Assembly: GCA_003510215.1 (NCBI GenBank)
Contig: DOKQ01000143.1
Span: forward strand, 1-40,303
Origin: Erysipelotrichaceae bacterium
GTDB lineage: Bacteria > Bacillota_I > Bacilli_A > Erysipelotrichales > Erysipelotrichaceae
DNA: 40,303 nt
Direction of reading: 5' to 3'
The stretch's first letter is position 1. Every line of letters starts with the position of its first letter. The notes beneath the pieces are model-generated. The model worked only from the letters and a program-made list of their open reading frames with translations. It had not been told where the DNA came from and did not search any database. The translations under genes and the position numbers were made by a program. This document shows, one piece after another, positions 16,799 through 25,790 of the stretch.

Positions 16799-17842
16799 AT
16801 GAGAACAATTTATGATTTAAGTTATGAACAGTTAGAAATATGGATGATTGAGCACGGACACAAAAAGTTTCACTCCCAGCAATGTTTTGAATGGCTGTAT
16901 CGAAAACGTGTGACATCATTTGATGATATGAGTAATCTTTCTGTAGCGCTCCGTGAGCAACTGAAAGAGAGTTTTGTGCTATCACCAATTACGGTTCGTG
17001 CACGCCAGGTCGCGAAGGATGAAACGATCAAGTACCTTTTTGCTTTGAGTGATGGTGCTTTGGTGGAAGCTGTGCTGATGCACTATCCATATGGTAAGAG
17101 TCTTTGTGTCTCTTCGCAGATTGGTTGCAATATGGGGTGCACTTTCTGTGCCAGTGGTCTACTTAAAAAAACACGAAATCTGAGTAGTGGTGAAATCGTC
17201 GCCCAAGTCATGTATGTTCAGCAACAGCTAGATCCGATGCAACAACGGGTTTCTCACGTTGTGGTAATGGGGACGGGCGAGCCATTTGATAACTATGACG
17301 AAGTTATGACCTTCTTAAAGACGGTCAATCACGATCGTGGTCTTGCGATTGGGGCTCGACATATGACAGTATCAACTTGTGGTCTTGTGGATCGCATCCG
17401 TCAGTTTGCTCATGAACCCTTGCAGGTGAATCTTGCGATTTCACTTCATGCACCTAATGATGAACTTCGAAGTCAACTCATGCCAATCAATCAGGCGTAT
17501 CCATTGGATCAGTTAATGGAGGCACTTGAGTACTATAGTTTATTCAGCAACCGACGAATCACCTATGAGTATATTTTGCTTAAAGGAGTCAACGATAGTG
17601 CGACTCATGCAAAACAGTTGGCTAATCTTGTTTCCGGACAGAATGCCTATGTCAACTTAATTCCATACAATGAAGTGGACGAGCATGGATTTAAGAAAGT
17701 GAATATGAAGGATGCATTGGCATTCTATGATTTATTGAAGAAAAACCGTGTTCAATGTACCTTGCGTCAGGAACATGGGTCTGATATTGATGCTGCGTGT
17801 GGTCAATTACGTGCAAAAGCAGTCAAAGGGGAGAAGCGATGA
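16799..17842 (+). CDS. rlmN: Dual-specificity rRNA/tRNA m2A methyltransferase RlmN
   Basis: A 347-aa radical SAM enzyme that methylates A2503 of 23S rRNA and A37 of some tRNAs. The iron-sulphur cysteines are 110, 114 and 117 (CNMGCTFC). Cys103 and Cys334 (DAACGQL) are placed like the two catalytic cysteines of the E. coli enzyme. VVMGTGEPFDNYD and INLIPYNEV-type blocks (here VNLIPYNEV) are present. Its stop overlaps the prpC start (ATGA). Confidence 0.95.
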   Translation: MRTIYDLSYEQLEIWMIEHGHKKFHSQQCFEWLYRKRVTSFDDMSNLSVALREQLKESFVLSPITVRARQVAKDETIKYLFALSDGALVEAVLMHYPYGKSLCVSSQIGCNMGCTFCASGLLKKTRNLSSGEIVAQVMYVQQQLDPMQQRVSHVVVMGTGEPFDNYDEVMTFLKTVNHDRGLAIGARHMTVSTCGLVDRIRQFAHEPLQVNLAISLHAPNDELRSQLMPINQAYPLDQLMEALEYYSLFSNRRITYEYILLKGVNDSATHAKQLANLVSGQNAYVNLIPYNEVDEHGFKKVNMKDALAFYDLLKKNRVQCTLRQEHGSDIDAACGQLRAKAVKGEKR

Positions 17843-18573
17843 AGTTTTACGGTGCAACAGACCAGGGAAAAGTGAGACAGAAGAATCAGGATGCTTTTTT
17901 GCTAAAAGAAAAGTGTAACTGGGTCTTTTCTGCTGTGTGTGATGGCATTGGTGGGGGTAAAGCCGGAGAAGTTGCCAGTACTATGACCATTGATTCGTTG
18001 AACGCACAAATCGATCAGGTTAGTGAGTTTGCCAATCTGGCAGAGGCTAAGTCATGGGTCAAATCAGCTGTTTTAGAAGCAAACCGTACAGTATTGATGG
18101 CTTCTATTCACGAAGATGCCTATGCCGGCATGGGAACTACACTGGTGTTTGTGGTTAAAGGTCCTTTGGGCACGGTGTGTGTCAATGTGGGGGATAGCCG
18201 TATTTATGGAATGAATGATCACTTGGTTCAATTAAGCACGGATCACAGTTATGTGAACGATCTGGTTCGTCTTGGGAAAATCACGGATGAGCAGGCAAAG
18301 GTCCATCCATTCCGGAATATGTTAACCAATGCCATTGGGATTACCAACTCATTATCCATGGATTTATTTGATGTAGAGGCATATAAGCAAATCCTTCTTT
18401 CATCAGATGGACTTCATGGTTATGTGGAAGAATCTAAGATTGAGGAAGTACTCAAGAGTGATAAATCTATCGTAAAAAAAGTAGATTCGCTAGTTCAGTT
18501 GGCAAACGATATGGGTGGATATGACAATGTGACACTTATCCTTCTTGAAGAAGGAGGTGAGTCAAATGTCTGA
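17839..18573 (+). CDS. prpC: PPM-family Ser/Thr protein phosphatase PrpC/Stp
   Basis: 244 aa. The PP2C-type metal-binding motifs are ATDQGKVRQKNQDAF, VCDGIGGGKAGEVAS, VNVGDSRIY and GGYDNVTLILL. It reverses phosphorylation by the PASTA kinase encoded next. The ATG at 17839 overlaps the rlmN stop and has GGGGAGAAG upstream. The kinase start lies inside its last 8 bases, so the pair is translated together, as in most Bacillota. Confidence 0.94.
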   Translation: MKFYGATDQGKVRQKNQDAFLLKEKCNWVFSAVCDGIGGGKAGEVASTMTIDSLNAQIDQVSEFANLAEAKSWVKSAVLEANRTVLMASIHEDAYAGMGTTLVFVVKGPLGTVCVNVGDSRIYGMNDHLVQLSTDHSYVNDLVRLGKITDEQAKVHPFRNMLTNAIGITNSLSMDLFDVEAYKQILLSSDGLHGYVEESKIEEVLKSDKSIVKKVDSLVQLANDMGGYDNVTLILLEEGGESNV

Positions 18574-20215
18574 AATGATTCGTAATCGGTATATGATTGT
18601 CTCTCGTCTTGGTGAAGGTGGCATGGCAGATGTGTATCTTGCTTTGGATACGCTGTTAAACCGTGAAGTTGCTATCAAAGTATTGCGTGGAGAGCTTTCG
18701 GAAGATCCAATTAACCTGCTTCGTTTTCAGCGTGAGGCCAATGCCGCCAGTGCGCTGAGTCATCCCAACATTGTCGAGATTTTTGATGTGGGTGAAGAAG
18801 GTGGCAAACATTACATTGTAATGGAATATGTGCGTGGCAAGACGCTGAAACAGCTGATTGCTCAGCGGGGTGCTTTGGATAAGGAAGAGGCTGTTGCACT
18901 GATGAAACAGTTGTGCAGTGGCGTAAGTGAAGCTCATAAAAACGGAATCATTCATCGGGACATTAAACCGCAGAATATTCTGGTAAAAGATGATGGCACA
19001 GTTAAAATCGCTGATTTTGGTATTGCTACAGCACAAAACGCCATTCAACTCACTCAGGCAGATTCCGTACTTGGTTCTGTACACTATCTGGCACCTGAGT
19101 GTGCCCGTGGTGAATCCGCCAGTGAGCAAAGTGATATATATTCGCTTGGAATTGTGTTTTATGAACTGTTAACAGGGGGTCTGCCGCATACTGGGGATGC
19201 ACCGATGCAAATTGCCCTTAAGCATATGCGTGAGGAGATTCCATCGGTTCGGGCCTTCAATCCGACATTACCAACAAGCATAGAAAATATTATCAGTAAG
19301 TCCACGGTGAAGAATAAGGTTCATCGATACGCCAGTACTAAATTACTGTGTGATGATTTAGCGAGCTGTCTGGAGGAAAAACGTAAGCAGGAATCGTTGG
19401 TTGTGTTTGAGTCCGATCAGCAGGTTGGTGAAACCATCGTGATTGATCATGTAAAAAAAGCAGAAGAACCTGAGAAAAAATCAAACCTTGCCAGTATCCT
19501 GATGGGAGTTGGTATGGGTGTTGTAGCGATTGCTTTTACGATTATGATGATTTTATCCTTGTCGACACCACCTCAACCAAGAATGGTAGCAATACCGGAT
19601 ATTGCAGGAATGACTTTTGCCCAAGCTCGTGAAGAACTGGAATCTGTCGGGTTAACACTATCAACGTCTGTTCGTTATGAGTTAACGGACGATATTGATT
19701 TCGGACTGATTTTTGCTGTTCGACCACTTGTGAGTACCGAGGTTGAAATCGGTACAAGCATTTCAGTGTCCATTTCCAATGGGAAATACTTTGTGGTTGA
19801 GGACTATGTAGGAAGAAACATTGATGAAGTAAGAAAACTTTTGGAAAATCGAAGAATTACCATACGCCTTGAACGTGAGCCAAACTCTGATGAAGAAGTA
19901 GGAACGATTTTGCGGCAGGATATTCTGATGCCTAATGATAAACTCGATCCAACACGTCAATATGAAATTCGTCTGACCATTGCAAGCAATATCGAACTGG
20001 TATTACCGAATTTGATTGGTTCTGATGTCGACAGTGCACGGGCCACACTTGAAGATCAGGGTGTCGTTGTGAATCTGGTTCAGCGCTCAACTGAAGGTAT
20101 GAGTGAAGAGGAACTGGAGTCCATTACCTATGGTGTTGTATTGGAAATGACACCAACTCAGGGTAGTTATTACATTCAGCATGAAGATGCGTCAGTGACG
20201 TTGTATTATTACTAA
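18566..20215 (+). CDS. prkC: PASTA-domain Ser/Thr protein kinase PrkC/PknB
   Basis: 549 aa. The kinase domain (~10-270) is complete: glycine loop LGEGGMA (15-21), Lys38, HRDIKPQN with Asp132, DFG 150-152 and APE ~176-178. One transmembrane helix lies at ~308-332. About three extracellular PASTA repeats follow (~340-549), beginning MVAIPDIAGMTFAQAREEL, YFVVEDYVGRNIDEVRKLL and LVLPNLIGSDVDSARATL. The family senses muropeptides or lipid II and controls cell wall synthesis and division. The start follows AAGGAGGTGA. Many firmicute versions end with the same three-repeat layout. Confidence 0.95.
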   Translation: MSEMIRNRYMIVSRLGEGGMADVYLALDTLLNREVAIKVLRGELSEDPINLLRFQREANAASALSHPNIVEIFDVGEEGGKHYIVMEYVRGKTLKQLIAQRGALDKEEAVALMKQLCSGVSEAHKNGIIHRDIKPQNILVKDDGTVKIADFGIATAQNAIQLTQADSVLGSVHYLAPECARGESASEQSDIYSLGIVFYELLTGGLPHTGDAPMQIALKHMREEIPSVRAFNPTLPTSIENIISKSTVKNKVHRYASTKLLCDDLASCLEEKRKQESLVVFESDQQVGETIVIDHVKKAEEPEKKSNLASILMGVGMGVVAIAFTIMMILSLSTPPQPRMVAIPDIAGMTFAQAREELESVGLTLSTSVRYELTDDIDFGLIFAVRPLVSTEVEIGTSISVSISNGKYFVVEDYVGRNIDEVRKLLENRRITIRLEREPNSDEEVGTILRQDILMPNDKLDPTRQYEIRLTIASNIELVLPNLIGSDVDSARATLEDQGVVVNLVQRSTEGMSEEELESITYGVVLEMTPTQGSYYIQHEDASVTLYYY

Positions 20216-20225
20216 TGGAGGATGC

Positions 20226-21092
20226 ATGATAAAAGCACGAATAATCAAACTGATTTCAAATCGATATACGGTTTTAACCGAAGATAATCAAACCATGATT
20301 GCAACAGCCATGGGGAAACTGCGCCTTGGGAAATCTCCGGTTGCGGGTGATGAAGTTTCTATTGAGTATCTGGAAGACCGGTGGGTGATTCAGAAGGTTC
20401 TAGAGCGTCGTAACGAGCTTGTACGGCCACTGATTGCCAATGTGGATCAGGCGGTGATCCTGACTTCGATGATTAACCCTGATTTTTCAACGGTTCTTTT
20501 GGATCGGCTTATTTTCCTGATAAGTTATGCACATATTGAGCCTGTGATTGTCGTGAGCAAATGTGACCTTGTTTCAGATGACCATCCGGCATACAAGGAT
20601 ATCGAAGAGTATCGTAAAGCTGGATATAAAGTGTTTACAACCGGTAAAGGTTGGGATACCAGTGAAATCGAATCTGTCTTTGAAGGGAAAATCTCCGTAT
20701 TGACAGGGCAGAGTGGTGCGGGTAAATCCTCACTGATTAATCGGATGAATCCTGATTTTACATTGAACACACAGGAAATATCCATGGCTTTAGGACGCGG
20801 AAAGCATACTACACGTCATGTGGAGTTGCATCCGGTTGCCAAGGGATGGGTGGCGGATACGCCCGGGTTTTCTTCACTAGACTTTTCCACACTATCCAAA
20901 GATGAGTTGGCCTGGGATATTCTGGATTTTAAACCCTATTTAGGTAAGTGTAAATTTCGTAATTGTATACATGATAATGAGCCGGGGTGTGCTGTTAAGG
21001 AAGCGGTTTTGCGAAATGAAGTGAGTCGTGTTCGCTATCAGAACTATCTCGACGTATTGCAGTTAATTGATCAAGGGAGGAAACTAGGATGA
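20226..21092 (+). CDS. rsgA: Ribosome small subunit assembly GTPase RsgA
   Basis: A 288-aa, circularly permuted GTPase. An OB fold covers ~1-70. In the GTPase domain the G4-like SKCD (111-114) precedes G1 GQSGAGKS (161-168) and G3 DTPG (211-214). The zinc-binding CX4CXHX5C motif uses Cys242, Cys247, His249 and Cys255 (KCKFRNCIHDNEPGC). RsgA checks late 30S maturation. A 10-bp gap separates it from prkC, with GGAGG before the start; its stop overlaps rpe (ATGA). Confidence 0.95.
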   Translation: MIKARIIKLISNRYTVLTEDNQTMIATAMGKLRLGKSPVAGDEVSIEYLEDRWVIQKVLERRNELVRPLIANVDQAVILTSMINPDFSTVLLDRLIFLISYAHIEPVIVVSKCDLVSDDHPAYKDIEEYRKAGYKVFTTGKGWDTSEIESVFEGKISVLTGQSGAGKSSLINRMNPDFTLNTQEISMALGRGKHTTRHVELHPVAKGWVADTPGFSSLDFSTLSKDELAWDILDFKPYLGKCKFRNCIHDNEPGCAVKEAVLRNEVSRVRYQNYLDVLQLIDQGRKLG

Positions 21093-21736
21093 TTATTGCA
21101 CCATCGATACTATCATTGGATTACAGTCAGATGAATGAACAAATGAACCTGGTGAATGAGTCAAAAGCACAATGGATTCATTTTGATGTCATGGATGGAC
21201 ATTTTGTTCCAAATCTTACCTTTGGACCGGATATTCTTAAAGGGTTCAAAAAGATAACACCACTGCTACTTGATGTTCACCTCATGGTCGAAAATCCACG
21301 CTTTTTTGCGGATGTGTTTATTGATGCGGGTGCTGATCTTATTACTTTTCATGTGGAAGCGATGAAAGATAAACAGGATTTGGAGTCATTGATAAAACAT
21401 ATTCAATCAAGAAATGTAAAAGTTGGTCTTACCATTAAGCCAAAAACACCCGTATCTGTGCTCGATGATTATATCAGTACAGTAGATTTGTTTTTGATTA
21501 TGTCGGTTGAGCCAGGTTTTGGAGGACAATCCTTCATTGAGTCATCTCTAGATAAAATTCGCTATTTGCGTCAGAAAATTGATGCAGCCTCATCCAATGC
21601 CTTGATTCAGGTGGATGGGGGTATCAATGAAACGACGGCAAAATGGTGTAAGGAAGCTGGAGCAACGGTCCTTGTGGCAGGCAGTTATATTTTCAAACAA
21701 AACATTCAACAAGCGATTGAATCGTTATGTCAATAG
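21089..21736 (+). CDS. rpe: Ribulose-phosphate 3-epimerase
   Basis: A 215-aa TIM-barrel enzyme that interconverts ribulose-5-phosphate and xylulose-5-phosphate in the pentose phosphate pathway. Family motifs: APSILSLDY, HFDVMDGHFVPNLTFGP (metal and catalytic Asp), HLMVENP, MSVEPGFGGQSFI and VDGGIN. Start and stop overlap rsgA and thiN respectively, so the three are tightly coupled. Confidence 0.95.
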   Translation: MIIAPSILSLDYSQMNEQMNLVNESKAQWIHFDVMDGHFVPNLTFGPDILKGFKKITPLLLDVHLMVENPRFFADVFIDAGADLITFHVEAMKDKQDLESLIKHIQSRNVKVGLTIKPKTPVSVLDDYISTVDLFLIMSVEPGFGGQSFIESSLDKIRYLRQKIDAASSNALIQVDGGINETTAKWCKEAGATVLVAGSYIFKQNIQQAIESLCQ

Positions 21737-22332
21737 TTCTTTTGGTTTGTGGCTACCATGGCTTTATTCCAAAGTGCCACTTTGATAAAATTATTGGCGT
21801 TGATCATGGTGCCTATATCATTGCTTCCCAGGGTAGAATGATGGATCTTGCTATCGGTGATTTTGATAGTGTAACAAAGGAAGAGTTTGAGTTAATTCAG
21901 TCCAAAAGTAATCAAGTCATCGTCTTGCCCAAGGAAAAGAACATGACTGACAGTGAGGCAGCACTTGCTTATACTATTGGATTTGATTCTGTCTGGATGA
22001 CGGGTGTTTTTGGGGGGCGGATTGACCATGAACTGATCAACCTCAAATTAATGCAACAGGATCATCGGCTTGTGCTTCTTGATGAACATCAGCGGGTGTT
22101 TATTGCGAAAGAAACAGTTGAGCTACAAAAAGAGTCCTACACCTATGTTTCGTTATTTCCGCTGGTTCAGTCGCTGATTTCATTTGAGGGGGTTGCATAT
22201 CCATTGCAGAATGTTTTGGTCAGTCCTGACGATCTTTACCTTGTTTCCAATGAAATTGTGAATCAAAAGGCTGTGCTGCGGATTACATCAGGAATCGTGA
22301 TGATTGTGATGAGTCGGGATAAGCAGAATTAG
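21727..22332 (+). CDS. thiN: Thiamine pyrophosphokinase
   Basis: 201 aa; transfers pyrophosphate from ATP to thiamine to give thiamine diphosphate. The diagnostic blocks are IGDFDSV, KNMTDSEAAL (family KD.TD.E.A) and GGRIDHELINL. It overlaps the rpe end by 10 bp. It is the last gene of the long run; rpmB after it has its own promoter. Confidence 0.92.
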   Translation: MSIVLLVCGYHGFIPKCHFDKIIGVDHGAYIIASQGRMMDLAIGDFDSVTKEEFELIQSKSNQVIVLPKEKNMTDSEAALAYTIGFDSVWMTGVFGGRIDHELINLKLMQQDHRLVLLDEHQRVFIAKETVELQKESYTYVSLFPLVQSLISFEGVAYPLQNVLVSPDDLYLVSNEIVNQKAVLRITSGIVMIVMSRDKQN

Positions 22333-22412
22333 ATAGGAATCTACCGACACAATGGACTCATTGAACTGGTTTTTTCGGGATGAAAAGAAATGAAATGCAA
22401 CGAATATTTTAC

Positions 22413-22441
22413 TTGCATTTTAGAATTAAGCGTGGTATAGT
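22413..22441 (+). promoter_or_regulatory. Promoter of rpmB
   Basis: TTGCAT (22413-22418), 17 bp, TATAGT (22436-22441) with the TG-G extension. This independent promoter fits the high expression needed for a ribosomal protein. Confidence 0.65.
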
Positions 22442-22477
22442 TTACAAGCAAAACAAGACAAGAAAGGGGTGTTCGGT

Positions 22478-22669
22478 ATGTCAAGAGTATGCGCAGTATC
22501 CGGTAAAAAAGCACTTTCCGGGAATAAACGTTCTCACTCACTACGTGCAACACGTCGTAAATGGAATGTCAATTTACAAAAAGTCAAAGTTATGGTCGAT
22601 GGAAAACCTCAAAGAATTCGTATTTCCGCCCGCGCTTTGAAAGCGTTAAAAGCACAACAGTCTGCCTAA
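22478..22669 (+). CDS. rpmB: 50S ribosomal protein L28
   Basis: A 63-aa ribosomal protein with the L28 pattern [22 protein letters not shown]...NLQKVKV and [17 protein letters not shown]. Only one cysteine (residue 5) remains, so it is a non-zinc-binding form. The ATG at 22478 is chosen because AAAGGGG lies 9 nt upstream and inside the longer GTG-started reading. It follows thiN as in Bacillus and ends at a strong terminator. Confidence 0.95.
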   Translation: MSRVCAVSGKKALSGNKRSHSLRATRRKWNVNLQKVKVMVDGKPQRIRISARALKALKAQQSA

Positions 22670-22676
22670 AAAAAAC

Positions 22677-22701
22677 AAACGGAATCTTCCGTTTTTTTTT
22701 A
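22677..22701 (+). terminator. Intrinsic terminator of rpmB
   Basis: Stem AAACGGA/TCCGTTT with an ATCT loop, followed by a run of T. Confidence 0.85.
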
Positions 22702-22786
22702 TTTTCGCTCTTCTTTCGTAATCTATGGACCGATTTGATAATTCAGATAAGTGGGATTGAAAACTCTTTTTTATCCTTGCAAATTG

Positions 22787-22795
22787 TGGTATGAT
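22787..22795 (+). promoter_or_regulatory. Extended -10 promoter of ftsA-ftsZ
   Basis: TG-G-TATGAT about 28 nt before the ftsA start, preceded by a T-rich stretch but no clear -35 hexamer. Confidence 0.45.
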
Positions 22796-22822
22796 TTATG
22801 ATATGAGTGGGGAGGCGAGCCA

Positions 22823-24076
22823 ATGGAAAAACAGATTATTGCCGCTTGTGAGATTACGGATCACGAGGTACGACTCATTCTGGCTGAGATTTTTAATACA
22901 CGGTTACATATATTGAAGGTAGAACGTGTTGCTTGCTCTGGGTTTAATGGACAAAAAATTGAAGATGAAAAAGCAGTGATTCATAGTATTCACCGAGCTG
23001 TTGAAAATGCATCCAAAAATTTGGGTGCCTCCATTCGACAAGTTCTTTTATTAGTTCCTTCAGTATCCATGAAACACTTTATACGTAGAGTTCAGGTTGA
23101 ACCTGAGTCAACGGACGGAGTCATTGGGTTGAAGGATGTACAAAGAGCTTTTGCTTCCATCATGAAATTGAATCTGGATCCTGATCTTGAGATTATAAAT
23201 GCATTTATTGGCAAGTATATCATTGACGGGATTTCGTTCCGTCGTTTTCCTGTCAACGAACAGGTTGAACGATGTGTTATTGAAGCAGATATCTATTGTA
23301 TTGAAAAAGAGCTAGCGTATCAGTTGGCTGGATGTGTTGAAAAAGCTGGAGTCACCATTATGGATGTGATTTTGGATAGCATCGGTTTTGCGAAGGAAGC
23401 AGCTTTACTGGAGCGCTCGATGCAACAGGCAGTCATTGGGATTATTCTTGAGCGAAATCATACACATTTAAGTCTGTATTATCAGGGTAAATGTAAAAGC
23501 AGCGAACTGTTGCCCATCGGCATGAAAACGTGGATTGACGAGGTTTCCAGCAAGTTTAAGTTACCGAATGATGTCAGTGCACGGTTGCTCACAAACAATC
23601 TTGTGTTGAGTGGGTCGAAATCGAGTGATGCGCCGATTTATCTTTGGTCCTATGAAGGTGATTCATTTACCATGAGTTACAATGAACTGATATCAACTGT
23701 TGAACCAAAAATTCAGGAGTGGAGAGATCAGATTGTTTCGGCTGTTGATCCAATCATTCAGGCCAAGACATCAAGTATTGTTATCTCCGGTTCGGGAGGA
23801 AGTCTTCTTGGTCTCGATGAGTTTATAACACAATCACTTTCATGTGAAGTGAGTAGCTATGTGCCTCAGACCTTAGGGGTTCGTGATCCGGCGTTGACGT
23901 CGATAACCGGCGCGATCTATGCTTACAAAGACTTGGAGGCATGGCGCAAACGCGCAGGAAGCTGTGTGGATGTTGAAGAGTATAATGCCATGATTTATTC
24001 CCGTAAAAAATCAGAATCAATGGATGAGACCATTTCTAAAAAACTCAAAGGAATATTTGAACCTAAGAAAGCTTAA
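22823..24076 (+). CDS. ftsA: Divergent FtsA-like cell division protein
   Basis: 417 aa directly upstream of ftsZ, with an actin/hexokinase-fold layout and a lysine-rich C-terminal helix (ISKKLKGIF, ~404-412) suited to membrane binding, as in FtsA. The nucleotide-binding motifs are eroded. The usual G.DIGTS near the N-terminus reads ACEITDHEV; the second phosphate loop (usually DIGGGTTD) reads IGIILERNHTHLSL. The adenosine motif is partly kept (VISGSGGSLLG). FtsA normally tethers FtsZ to the membrane and recruits the divisome in an ATP-dependent way. The start at 22823 follows GGGGAGG. Identity rests on synteny and overall layout, so other FtsA/PilM-fold proteins remain possible. Confidence 0.8.
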   Translation: MEKQIIAACEITDHEVRLILAEIFNTRLHILKVERVACSGFNGQKIEDEKAVIHSIHRAVENASKNLGASIRQVLLLVPSVSMKHFIRRVQVEPESTDGVIGLKDVQRAFASIMKLNLDPDLEIINAFIGKYIIDGISFRRFPVNEQVERCVIEADIYCIEKELAYQLAGCVEKAGVTIMDVILDSIGFAKEAALLERSMQQAVIGIILERNHTHLSLYYQGKCKSSELLPIGMKTWIDEVSSKFKLPNDVSARLLTNNLVLSGSKSSDAPIYLWSYEGDSFTMSYNELISTVEPKIQEWRDQIVSAVDPIIQAKTSSIVISGSGGSLLGLDEFITQSLSCEVSSYVPQTLGVRDPALTSITGAIYAYKDLEAWRKRAGSCVDVEEYNAMIYSRKKSESMDETISKKLKGIFEPKKA

Positions 24077-24088
24077 CAGGAGGATCGC

Positions 24089-25162
24089 ATGAACGAAGAA
24101 ATGTACCAACAGGTTGCAAAAATAAAAGTGTTTGGAATTGGCGGAGCTGGGTGCAACGCAGTAAACCGCATGGTGGATGAAGGATTGCAGGGAGTCGAGT
24201 TCTATGTAGCAAACACGGACCTGCAAGTATTGAATGTTTCCATGGTTAAGAACAAACTAGTTTTAGGCAAGGAAATTACCAAGGGATTAGGTGCAGGTGC
24301 TAACCCGGAAATTGGCAAAAAAGCAGCTGTTGAAAGCGAAAAGGAAATCCGGGCAGCCATGGAAGGCGCAGATATGGTATTTATCACCACCGGTCTTGGC
24401 GGTGGTACAGGTACCGGCGCTTCACCTCTGTTTGCTAAAATTGCCCGTGAATGCGGGGCTTTAACTGTGGGAATCGTGACAAAGCCTTTCTCATTTGAAG
24501 GTCGCAAGCGCATGGAACAAGCTCTCAATGGCCTTGAAGCATTAAAGGAACATGTGGATTCGCTGATTATAGTATCAAACAATCAATTACTGGAAGTTAT
24601 TGGTCGTATTCCTTTTGTGGAGGCATTTAAAGAAGCTGATAATGTACTTCGTCAGGGTGTTCAGACGATTACCGATTTAATCGCGGTTCCGGCACTGATC
24701 AACCTGGACTTTGCGGATGTCCGTTCCGTTATGGAAGGACAGGGAACAGCATTGATTGGGATTGGAATGGCTACGGGGGACAATAAAGCGCAGGAGGCAG
24801 CTCAGCGTGCGATTACCTCTCCATTGCTCGAGGCACAGATTCGTGGAGCCCGCAATGCGATTGTCAATGTTACAGGTGGCGCGGGTATCTCGATTTATGA
24901 TGCTAGTGATGCGGTTGAGTATATCCGTGAATCAGCTGGAGGAGATATCGATATTATCTTTGGGGTAGCCATTAACGAACAGATTGGTGATTCCATCATT
25001 GTGACAGTGATTGCCACAGGTTTTGATTTGCCAAAAACCAATGGCCAGCCGCTATCCCGTCCGACTCAGACAGCAACGAAAGTTGTGGAAGTTATTAAAA
25101 ATGAGAAGCCCGTTGAAGATGATGACGGAGATATTCCAGGATTCTTTAAATTTAGAGGTTAA
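24089..25162 (+). CDS. ftsZ: Cell division tubulin homologue FtsZ
   Basis: A 357-aa GTPase that polymerises into the division ring. The tubulin signature GGGTGTG lies at 104-110. [17 protein letters not shown] near the N-terminus and the T7 loop [11 protein letters not shown] are intact. The variable linker is short (about 25 residues, ~318-343), and the C-terminal peptide [12 protein letters not shown] is of the conserved type that binds FtsA. It lies 12 bp after ftsA with AGGAGG before the start, and ends at a perfect terminator. Confidence 0.97.
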   Translation: MNEEMYQQVAKIKVFGIGGAGCNAVNRMVDEGLQGVEFYVANTDLQVLNVSMVKNKLVLGKEITKGLGAGANPEIGKKAAVESEKEIRAAMEGADMVFITTGLGGGTGTGASPLFAKIARECGALTVGIVTKPFSFEGRKRMEQALNGLEALKEHVDSLIIVSNNQLLEVIGRIPFVEAFKEADNVLRQGVQTITDLIAVPALINLDFADVRSVMEGQGTALIGIGMATGDNKAQEAAQRAITSPLLEAQIRGARNAIVNVTGGAGISIYDASDAVEYIRESAGGDIDIIFGVAINEQIGDSIIVTVIATGFDLPKTNGQPLSRPTQTATKVVEVIKNEKPVEDDDGDIPGFFKFRG

Positions 25163-25164
25163 TC

Positions 25165-25186
25165 AAGCGGTGTAAACCGCTTTTTA
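25165..25186 (+). terminator. Intrinsic terminator of ftsAZ
   Basis: Perfect 7-bp stem AAGCGGT/ACCGCTT with a GTAA loop, followed by T residues. Confidence 0.85.
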
Positions 25187-25198
25187 ATTGCATATGTT

Positions 25199-25227
25199 TT
25201 GAGGTTTTGGTGCAAAGTTGCTACAAT
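25199..25227 (+). promoter_or_regulatory. Promoter of the unknown gene at 25245
   Basis: TTGAGG (25199-25204), 17 bp, TACAAT (25222-25227) with a TG-C extension. The start site would be only about 10 nt ahead of the Shine-Dalgarno CAGGAGG. Confidence 0.5.
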
Positions 25228-25244
25228 AATCTCAGGAGGAGATT

Positions 25245-25697
25245 ATGAAGATATTTTATGTAAAAGCAAGTGTATTCACATCGAGTTACCGATGCTCTAT
25301 GGTAAGACAACGATTACTTCGATTTATCAAGTCAAATCCTCCATTAGCGATTGTCGTCAGTGGATTGCGGGATGAACATCGACTTTCATATCATCAGTTT
25401 AAACAACAGTGTGAATTTTCACCGATACGATTTATTCATCGTCCAGGTTGCTATTCTGTTGCAACATTTCCATTGGAACTATCTGAAAGTTTTTTGCGAC
25501 TTGGTGATTTAGTGGTTGTTCCCATTGAGGGAACGATTGCGGTTATAGATAAGAAAGCAGAGTGCAGATCAACCTATATGTTATTCGATATGTTTGCGGA
25601 TGAAAGTTTTTCGGATTATCATGGTGAATTGGATGATACGACATTCAAGGAACTTGAATCATATTTAAAACAAATTTCAACGATAGATAAAAAATGA
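25245..25697 (+). CDS. Hypothetical protein, 150 aa
   Basis: I do not recognise the family. The protein appears cytoplasmic, without signal peptide or membrane helix. It is basic in its first third (YRCSMVRQRLLRFIKS). A central hydrophobic beta-rich stretch (LRLGDLVVVPIEGTIAVIDK, ~87-106) is followed by an acidic C-terminal part (SDYHGELDDTTFKELESYL). It has cysteines at residues 17, 56, 69 and 108, without a metal-site pattern. It has its own promoter, a good Shine-Dalgarno (CAGGAGGAG) and its own terminator, so it is probably a genuine single-gene unit between ftsZ and the micro-protein unit. Confidence 0.7.
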   Translation: MKIFYVKASVFTSSYRCSMVRQRLLRFIKSNPPLAIVVSGLRDEHRLSYHQFKQQCEFSPIRFIHRPGCYSVATFPLELSESFLRLGDLVVVPIEGTIAVIDKKAECRSTYMLFDMFADESFSDYHGELDDTTFKELESYLKQISTIDKK

Positions 25698-25718
25698 GCA
25701 CAATGAGTGCTCTTTTTT
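25696..25718 (+). terminator. Intrinsic terminator after the 150-aa hypothetical gene
   Basis: Stem GAGCAC/GTGCTC with a 5-nt loop and a T6 tail; it overlaps the stop codon by two bases. Confidence 0.85.
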
Positions 25719-25790
25719 GTGTCTGATATTGATTTAGATAATAAATATATAAATATATTAAAATAAATATAAGGAAAATCAAAATAGATA

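Noticed and set aside
18656..19129. A 157-codon open frame on the minus strand inside prkC
   Set aside because: It is antisense to the intact kinase domain, lacks a ribosome site and has no recognisable family; it is a codon-usage shadow.
22333..22412. A terminator for the rpe-thiN run before rpmB
   Set aside because: Only a 5-bp CAATG/CATTG hairpin with a short T-run after a spacer is visible, too weak to annotate.
24202..24582. A 126-codon minus-strand frame in ftsZ
   Set aside because: It is opposite the conserved GTPase domain of ftsZ, with no start signals of its own.
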